This document shows, one piece after another, positions 16,801-20,850 of a stretch of DNA of 20,850 nucleotides. Location of the stretch: the NCBI GenBank assembly GCA_010028775.1, contig RHAF01000014.1, forward strand, positions 1 through 20,850, written 5' to 3'. The notes beneath the pieces were generated by a model, which was given only the letters and a program-made list of their open reading frames with translations, did not search any database and was not told where the DNA came from. This DNA is from Verrucomicrobiota bacterium. GTDB lineage: Bacteria; Verrucomicrobiota; Verrucomicrobiia; Methylacidiphilales; Verrucolacustridaceae. A program made the translations under genes and the position numbers. Position 1 is the first letter of the stretch; every line of letters starts with the position of its first letter.

Positions 16801-17033
16801 GCTTCAGGGCGGCGGCAACCGGAGAGACCCAGTCCGGCCAAGGCCAGTGAGGCACCCATCAAACGCAGAAAACTTCTGCGGGAGAGGGGATCGTTGTCCC
16901 ACTCAGCGGCGCCGGCGGGAAACTCTCGGTGCAACCACTCCTCAAAATCCGGCGTGCGGGCGTATTCTCCCAGGCTGCGCCAGTAGGTACGGCCGTTGGC
17001 TGGGGCAGATGGATGTTCGATGATCCGTTTCAT
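13848..17033 (-). CDS. actB: Alternative complex III iron-sulphur subunit ActB (molybdopterin-oxidoreductase-like and ferredoxin-like domains)
   Basis: The 1061-residue protein joins a large domain related to molybdopterin oxidoreductases (about residues 75-760) to a four-cluster ferredoxin domain (about 780-1000). A twin-arginine signal lies at S51-R-R-S-F-L-R-L and ends in L70-S-G-C73, a possible lipobox; the 50-residue extension before it is normal for ActB. Cysteine groups include C787, C790, C793 and C797, then C842, C845, C850 and C854, then C874, C880 and C884, and finally the C-T-F-C and C-Q-Q-A-C-P groups. T877 takes the place of one Cys, matching the [3Fe-4S] cluster expected in ActB. 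The first domain is known not to hold molybdenum in ACIII. ActB takes electrons from quinol at ActC and hands them to the haems of ActA. It is separated from actA by 7 bases and overlaps actC by ATGA. Confidence 0.96.
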   Translation of the reverse strand: MKRIIEHPSAPANGRTYWRSLGEYARTPDFEEWLHREFPAGAAEWDNDPLSRRSFLRLMGASLALAGLGLSGCRRPEAHLVPFTQTPEWVISGKNMSFATAQPRRRGAVPLLATTFDGRPTKMEGNPLHPASQGASDNHAQASVLDLYDPARRRHLTRSGKKAEVSELEAEINRIRAEAAGNGGASLAILADETLSPTRERLRAELLRQFPQCTWAVYEPLAPGRDLEAAAAAFGTGTEVRPDLSAAKTILAVDCDFLGSDEGDISDTRGFASGRRIRKPGDSSNRLYVAEPRFSLTGTMADHRLRLRAGAVGSFLLELARQVRSLRPNSELNVVLSKSPDLPLPQGVDPAWIRECAADLVAQGNRSLVLVGRRQPAAVQALGYAINAALGNVGTALRVQPRLSAPSTTIQSLSEKIRSNSIRTLILLGGDPVYNAPAELGWANLLASVPNTFHLSPVFNATSAMSTWFIPGTHYLEAWGDALAADGSTLCIQPMIQPLWAGESQLEFLTRWIGQPKPMGPALVRETFSLRTKLGAEKLEQEWNDFVREGFLTNSAGSTSRALNSSGVAALLPNIDSPASSEAGSLEAVFTHSGAVDDGRYANNGWLQEWPDPMTKLTWDNAILLSSKTADSLGLKNEIINGILVADMVKATLGTRTVEAPVVVAPGHADFAVSLPVGYGQDFLGPVAKGAGFDAYALRTTDSDYIAQGLRLERTGKTRQLAVTQEHQVMEGRDLVREAALSEFNQNPGWAKKVGMDAHIPKNQTFYPSPKLTGEHQWAMVVDLSTCTGCNACVTACTAENNIPVVGKDQVMKGREMHWIRVDRYYTGEPEEPEAVSQPVACMQCENAPCETVCPVNATVHNEEGLNVMAYNRCIGTRYCANNCPYKVRRFNFFDYNQRPLDKLYWGPLAPKGTEETLKLQKNPNVTVRMRGVMEKCTFCVQRIEEAKINARVKARDSDNIRIPSGSLQTACQQACPADAIVFGDLKDEQSEVSQLRSLPQNYSLLEYLNVRPRLTYLGRIRNPNPAMPGARTSYVPAHGHEESHGHENSGENQNSEEAHK

Positions 17034-17040
17034 GTGGGGT

Positions 17041-17694
17041 TCAGCGGTGGCACCCGCTACAGCTCACCGGAGGATTGACGTTCCAGTCGTGGACAAATTT
17101 TTCCCCCAACTCCCGCTGCGTGGTTCCGGCCGGCGGCTTCCAATCGAGGTTGGTGATTTGATCTAGGGGCCTGAGATGGTTTTGCGGGGCGCGGTGGCAT
17201 TCCAGACACCAGCCCATGCTGTGGGGCTTGGCATGGTAAACGACCTCCATGTGATTCACCTGGCCGTGACAGGCGACACAGCTCACGCCCCGGTTCACGT
17301 GAACGGAGTGGTTGAAGTACACATAGTCTGGGGCTTTGTGAATTCGGACCCATGGAACAGGTTGCCCGGTTTTCCATGAATCGCGGATCGGTGCCAATTT
17401 GGGACTGAGGGATTTGATCTGCGTGTGGCAATTCATGCAGGTCTGGGTTCCGGGAACATTGGAGTGGGAGGATTTTTCCACACCGGTGTGGCAATATCGG
17501 CAGTCCATACCCAGTTGGTTGACATGCAAGGAGTGATCAAAGGCCACCGGTTGGGTGGGTTGGTAACCGACCCGGGTGTATTTGGGGGTAAAGTAGTAGG
17601 CCATACCGGAAATCACGCTGGCCGCCACCACCGCAACACAGACCAAAATTTTGATGGGGAGCCAGTTGGTCCATCGTGGGAAAATGTTGGCCAT
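17041..17694 (-). CDS. actA: Alternative complex III pentahaem cytochrome c subunit ActA
   Basis: The 217-residue protein has one N-terminal membrane helix (about residues 14-34) and five C-x-x-C-H motifs at C65, C86, C139, C163 and C212, the last only two residues from the end. This is the ActA pattern. Extra His residues such as H54, H57, H130 and H132 can give bis-His ligation. ActA passes electrons from the ActB clusters towards ActE. It is the first gene of the ten-gene operon. I keep the start at ATG 17694, since M-A-N-I-F-P-R-W fits the family, but the 30 bases before it are C-rich and lack any Shine-Dalgarno sequence. Confidence 0.95.
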   Translation of the reverse strand: MANIFPRWTNWLPIKILVCVAVVAASVISGMAYYFTPKYTRVGYQPTQPVAFDHSLHVNQLGMDCRYCHTGVEKSSHSNVPGTQTCMNCHTQIKSLSPKLAPIRDSWKTGQPVPWVRIHKAPDYVYFNHSVHVNRGVSCVACHGQVNHMEVVYHAKPHSMGWCLECHRAPQNHLRPLDQITNLDWKPPAGTTQRELGEKFVHDWNVNPPVSCSGCHR

Positions 17695-17946
17695 GAGGGA
17701 TGGGGAGTGGGGAAATCGGTTGAGATCAGGGGGTTGGGTTCAGGTTGAATGCTAAAATTGCGGGTTTCGGAGGATCTCTTCAAGAAAGCATTAGAGGTAT
17801 TAACCGATAACATTCAGCTATTAGGATTCTTAAAGATTGCGTTTTTCCCTCGGAAGGAATGATTTCCGTGCCGAAGAGGGCCGATTTTTTGGTTCTCAAA
17901 ATGGGAAGGGGGTTGAAATCCGTCAAAACCCAAGGAAACTCGTCAG
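17695..17946. promoter_or_regulatory. Divergent control region between actA and coxB
   Basis: These 252 non-coding bases lie between the two outward-facing respiratory operons and should hold both promoters. On the plus strand TTAACC (17800-17805) and TAGGAT (17822-17827), 16 bases apart, are a weak sigma-70-like pair; each matches 4 of 6 consensus bases. On the minus strand I find no better than a poor match. AAGGA at 17932-17936 is a good ribosome site for coxB. No clear operator-like palindrome is visible. Confidence 0.5.
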
Positions 17947-18816
17947 ATGGCACGATCCGTGACGGGCAGGCTGATCTGGTTGTTTTCCTGTATTTTGGGT
18001 GGTCTCGCCCCATGTCACGCGGAAATCCGTGAGACCAGTGTCTGGTGGTTACCCCGCAACGTGAATATGTTCGGTCATGAAATCGACTTTATCTTTTATG
18101 TGATTCTTTGGCTGACCGGGGTGACCGCGGTGGCGGTGTTTTCGGTGATGATTTACTTTATCGTCAAATACCGCGCCAAACCCGGGGTTCCCGCAATTCA
18201 CAGTCATGGCAACAACGCCCTCGAGGTCATCTGGACGACCATTCCCGTGTTTATCTTCCTCGCTCTGGCCATCTACGGCAACGAGCAGTGGACCCAGATG
18301 CGGTTGCGCACCCCTCCGGCCGAGGCTCTGCCTGTTGCGGTGGTGGGGGAGCAGTTTGGATGGAATGTCCGTTACCCCGGGCCGGATGGAAAACTGGCGA
18401 AAATGAGCGCTGAAAAAGTCAGCAAAGAAAACCCCTTCGGCATCGACCCTGCGGATCCGGACGGCCGGGATGATTTCACCACATACGGAGAACTCGTTTT
18501 CCCGGTGGGTCGCCCGGTTCGTCTTTATCTCAGTTCCAAGGATGTCATCCATGCCTTTTATGTTCCCGAGTTCCGGCTGTACCAGGACATGGTGCCGGGC
18601 CGGGTTTATGATTTTGTCTGGTTCAAGGCGGAGGCCACCGGTCATTTCCAACTCGCCTGCAACCAACTGTGCGGGCAGGGGCATTACAAGATGTTTGGAA
18701 AACTATCTGTCGTCCCGGAGACGGAATATGAGGCTTGGGCCAAAGGTAAAGCCCCCGCCACCACAGCGCGCACAAAAGACAGTCGTTCCACCCCGGTCGC
18801 ACTGGCCGGACGTTAA
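17947..18816 (+). CDS. coxB: Cytochrome c oxidase subunit II (CuA subunit)
   Basis: The 289-residue protein begins with a signal peptide that probably ends at A-P-C-H-A-E (residue 25), then has two membrane helices (about 48-73 and 94-111) and a cupredoxin domain. The CuA ligands are present: H192, C228, C232, H236 and M239, in C-N-Q-L-C-G-Q-G-H-Y-K-M. The residue between the two Cys whose main-chain oxygen binds copper is Q230 rather than the common Glu. The chain ends soon after the cupredoxin fold with a basic, Ser/Thr-rich tail, so there is no fused cytochrome c domain and the oxidase is aa3- rather than caa3-type. AAGGA lies ten bases before the ATG. coxA follows after 17 bases. Confidence 0.96.
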   Translation: MARSVTGRLIWLFSCILGGLAPCHAEIRETSVWWLPRNVNMFGHEIDFIFYVILWLTGVTAVAVFSVMIYFIVKYRAKPGVPAIHSHGNNALEVIWTTIPVFIFLALAIYGNEQWTQMRLRTPPAEALPVAVVGEQFGWNVRYPGPDGKLAKMSAEKVSKENPFGIDPADPDGRDDFTTYGELVFPVGRPVRLYLSSKDVIHAFYVPEFRLYQDMVPGRVYDFVWFKAEATGHFQLACNQLCGQGHYKMFGKLSVVPETEYEAWAKGKAPATTARTKDSRSTPVALAGR

Positions 18817-18833
18817 AAGGAGACAACCCACAC

Positions 18834-20612
18834 ATGAGCACAATCGCCGCATCCCATGTTGCCGAGGCCCACGGGCACGGCCACGAAGAAGCGACCGGAT
18901 GGAAAAAATACCTCTGGTCGCTGGATCATAAGATCATCGGACTGCAGTATCTCTTCACCTCTCTCGGTTTTCTCTTGGTGGGTGGCGCCCTCGCTTTGCT
19001 TCTGCGTTGGCAACTGGCCTACCCCTCGACCCAGGTGATGCCGAACGGGGATGTGGGTAATCCCATCTCCCTGCCTTTCATCAACCCCCAATTTTACAAC
19101 GCCCTCTTCACCATGCACGCCACCGTGATGGTCTTTTTGGTGGTGATGCCCCTTCTTATCGGGGCTTTTGGAAACTACCTGATTCCATTGAAAATCGGGG
19201 CGGGGGACATGGCTTTTCCCCTGATCAACGAGTTGTCCTACTGGTTTTTCCTGGTCTCCGGGGCGATCATGTTGGCGGGATTTTTCGTGGCGGGAGGAGC
19301 GGCGGCCGGTGGATGGACCTCGTATGCCCCGCTAAGTTCGGTGGCGGCTTATAACGGGACCAAAATGGGTCAGACCCTTTGGGCGGCGGGAATTTTCATC
19401 AACGGCTTGGCCTCGATCATGGGGGCCTTCAACTACATCACCACCATTGTCAACATGAGGGCCCCTGGGATGACCTTTTTCCGCCTCCCGCTCACGGTCT
19501 GGGCCCTTTTTATCACCGCGTTCCTTCTTCTTTTGGCTGTTCCGGTTCTCTCGGCGGCCGGGGCGATGCTCATCCTCGACCTGAATTTTGGCACCAGCTT
19601 CTTTAATCCCGCCAAGGGCGGTCAACCGCTCCTTTGGCAGCACCTCTTCTGGTTCTTTGGTCATCCCGAGGTGTACATCATGATTCTCCCGGCCATGGGA
19701 ATGGCCAGCGACGTGCTGAGCGTGTTTAGTCGCAAGCCGATTTTCGGCTACAAGGCGATGGTTTTCGCCATGATCGCCATTGGTTTCCTGGGGTTCATCG
19801 TCTGGGGTCACCACATGTTTGTTTCCGGGATGAATCTCGTGCTCTCGGCCGCCTTCGGGGTCTCCACCATGGTCATCGCGGTGCCCTCGGCCATCAAAAC
19901 CTTCAACTGGCTGGGCACCCTATGGGGCGGGTCGATCCGCTTCACCACCGCCATGCTCAACGCGCTCGCCTTCGTGGCCATGTTTGTTATCGGCGGCTTT
20001 TCCGGAATTTTCATGGCCTCGACCCCGGTGAACATCTTCGTGCACCACACCTACTTCATTGTGGCGCATTTCCACTACGTTCTCTTTGGCGGAAGCATCT
20101 TCGCCATCTTTGCCTCGATCTACACGTGGTATCCGAAAATGTTCGGCCGGATGATGGATGAGACCCTGGGCAAGATTCACTTCGCCCTGACGTTCATCTT
20201 TTTCAACCTGTGCTTCTTTCCGATGCACAATGTGGGATTGGGAGGGATGATGAGACGGATCGCCGATCCCACCGCCTACGAACACCTGCGCTCGCTTCAA
20301 CCGATCAACCAGTTCATCACCCTCTCGGCCATCGCCCTTGGATTCTCCCAATTGATCTTCTTCTGGAACTTTTTCCGGAGCATGAAGCACGGTCAACCTG
20401 CCGGTAAAAATCCGTGGCATGCGACGACTCTGGAATGGACCGTGGCTTCCCCTCCTGGACACGGGAATTTCGCCGTGACCCCCACGGTGTATCACGGGCC
20501 GTACGAGTACAGCCTTCCCGGTCATGCCCGCGATTACGTCATGCAGAATGAGCCTCCCACCCCGGAATCCGGGACGGGAAGTCCGACACGCCGGCCGGTG
20601 CACGCGGGATGA
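18834..20612 (+). CDS. coxA: Cytochrome c oxidase subunit I (A-type haem-copper oxidase)
   Basis: The 592-residue protein has at least 12 membrane helices and every catalytic residue of an A1-type oxidase. H95 and H414 bind haem a, H412 binds haem a3, and H277, H326 and H327 bind CuB. Y281 in G-H-P-E-V-Y is the cross-linked Tyr. Both proton paths are seen: D125 in A-G-D-M-A-F-P with E279 (D path), and K355 in P-S-A-I-K-T-F (K path). It reduces oxygen to water and pumps protons. AAAAGGAG at 18815-18822 is a strong ribosome site. The end overlaps the next gene by ATGA. The His-rich N-terminus (H-G-H-G-H-E-E) precedes the first helix. Confidence 0.98.
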   Translation: MSTIAASHVAEAHGHGHEEATGWKKYLWSLDHKIIGLQYLFTSLGFLLVGGALALLLRWQLAYPSTQVMPNGDVGNPISLPFINPQFYNALFTMHATVMVFLVVMPLLIGAFGNYLIPLKIGAGDMAFPLINELSYWFFLVSGAIMLAGFFVAGGAAAGGWTSYAPLSSVAAYNGTKMGQTLWAAGIFINGLASIMGAFNYITTIVNMRAPGMTFFRLPLTVWALFITAFLLLLAVPVLSAAGAMLILDLNFGTSFFNPAKGGQPLLWQHLFWFFGHPEVYIMILPAMGMASDVLSVFSRKPIFGYKAMVFAMIAIGFLGFIVWGHHMFVSGMNLVLSAAFGVSTMVIAVPSAIKTFNWLGTLWGGSIRFTTAMLNALAFVAMFVIGGFSGIFMASTPVNIFVHHTYFIVAHFHYVLFGGSIFAIFASIYTWYPKMFGRMMDETLGKIHFALTFIFFNLCFFPMHNVGLGGMMRRIADPTAYEHLRSLQPINQFITLSAIALGFSQLIFFWNFFRSMKHGQPAGKNPWHATTLEWTVASPPGHGNFAVTPTVYHGPYEYSLPGHARDYVMQNEPPTPESGTGSPTRRPVHAG

Positions 20613-20850
20613 GATCCGCTGGGGCGGCGGGGCCCGCCTACCGGGTCGCCTGTTTTTGGGTCGGGTCGATTCTTTTTCTCATCACCTTGGGAGGGCAGGT
20701 GACAAGCAAGGTGGCCGGCATGGCGGTTCCCGACTGGCCCGACACCTTTGGGCACAACATGTTTTTATTTCCATGGTCCAGAATGACCGCCTCCACCATG
20801 GTTTTTCTGGAACACTCCCACCGATTGGTGGCTTCGGGGGTTGGGTTGAT
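20609..20850 (+). CDS. ctaA: CtaA/COX15-like haem A synthase, N-terminal part (runs off the right edge)
   Basis: The frame from ATG 20609 stays open for 80 codons to the window edge. It has a first membrane helix followed by G-G-Q-V-T-S-K-V-A-G-M-A-V-P-D-W-P, the typical CtaA/COX15 stretch (usually G-G-x-V-x-S-T-x-A-G-L-A-V-P-D-W-P). It then has F-L-E-H-S-H-R-L-V-A, whose His residues are haem ligands in this family. Haem A synthase turns haem O into haem A, which the aa3 oxidase needs, so the context fits well. It is translationally coupled to coxA by ATGA. Confidence 0.9.
   Translation, partial: MRSAGAAGPAYRVACFWVGSILFLITLGGQVTSKVAGMAVPDWPDTFGHNMFLFPWSRMTASTMVFLEHSHRLVASGVGL

Noticed and set aside
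1..20850. CRISPR arrays, tRNA/rRNA genes, insertion sequences, attachment sites
   Set aside because: No regularly spaced repeats, no transposase-like frame, no terminal inverted repeats and no tRNA-like cloverleaf were noticed; coding density is very high.

Overview
The window looks like a stretch of bacterial chromosome (about 57 % G+C in most of it) from a Gram-negative, aerobic bacterium. The gene set suits Verrucomicrobiota or a relative in the PVC or Bacteroidota-like groups: alternative complex III (ACIII) in place of a bc1 complex, an A-type haem-copper oxidase encoded divergently from it, and a DUF2723/TMEM260-type membrane protein with TPR repeats. The phylum is an inference from gene content, not from a marker gene.

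Positions 1-6683 form a membrane glycosylation region. A GT39/ArnT-like glycosyltransferase gene runs off the left edge on the minus strand. Divergent from it are two plus-strand genes joined by an ATGA overlap. The first encodes a 1028-residue fusion of a YfhO-like membrane GT-C protein with a polyprenyl-phosphate-mannose-synthase-like GT2 domain. The second encodes a 947-residue DUF2723 membrane protein with a C-terminal TPR region. Together they look like a donor synthase plus lipid-phosphate-sugar-dependent GT-C transferases.

Positions 17694-6792 hold a ten-gene minus-strand operon. It reads actA, actB, actC, actD, actE, actF (all of ACIII, a quinol:electron acceptor oxidoreductase), then a small single-pass protein, a CcoN-like membrane protein, a CcoO-like monohaem cytochrome and a second anchored monohaem cytochrome c. 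Eight of the nine junctions are 4-base ATGA overlaps or gaps of 7 bases or less.

Positions 17947-20850 run the other way: coxB, coxA and the start of a CtaA/COX15-like haem A synthase gene. These encode an aa3-type oxidase. ACIII would oxidise menaquinol and pass electrons through haem c to the CuA site of this oxidase. CoxB has no fused cytochrome c domain, so the two anchored monohaem cytochromes at the end of the operon are natural candidates for the link.

The most striking item is the CcoN-like protein (8028-9455). It aligns without gaps to the canonical cbb3 catalytic subunit around every metal site, yet every histidine that binds haem b, haem b3 or CuB, and the cross-linked tyrosine, has been replaced. 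Its CcoO-like neighbour has Cys where the axial Met should be. The operon therefore seems to carry a cbb3-shaped module that has lost its oxygen-reducing centre while staying tied to ACIII.
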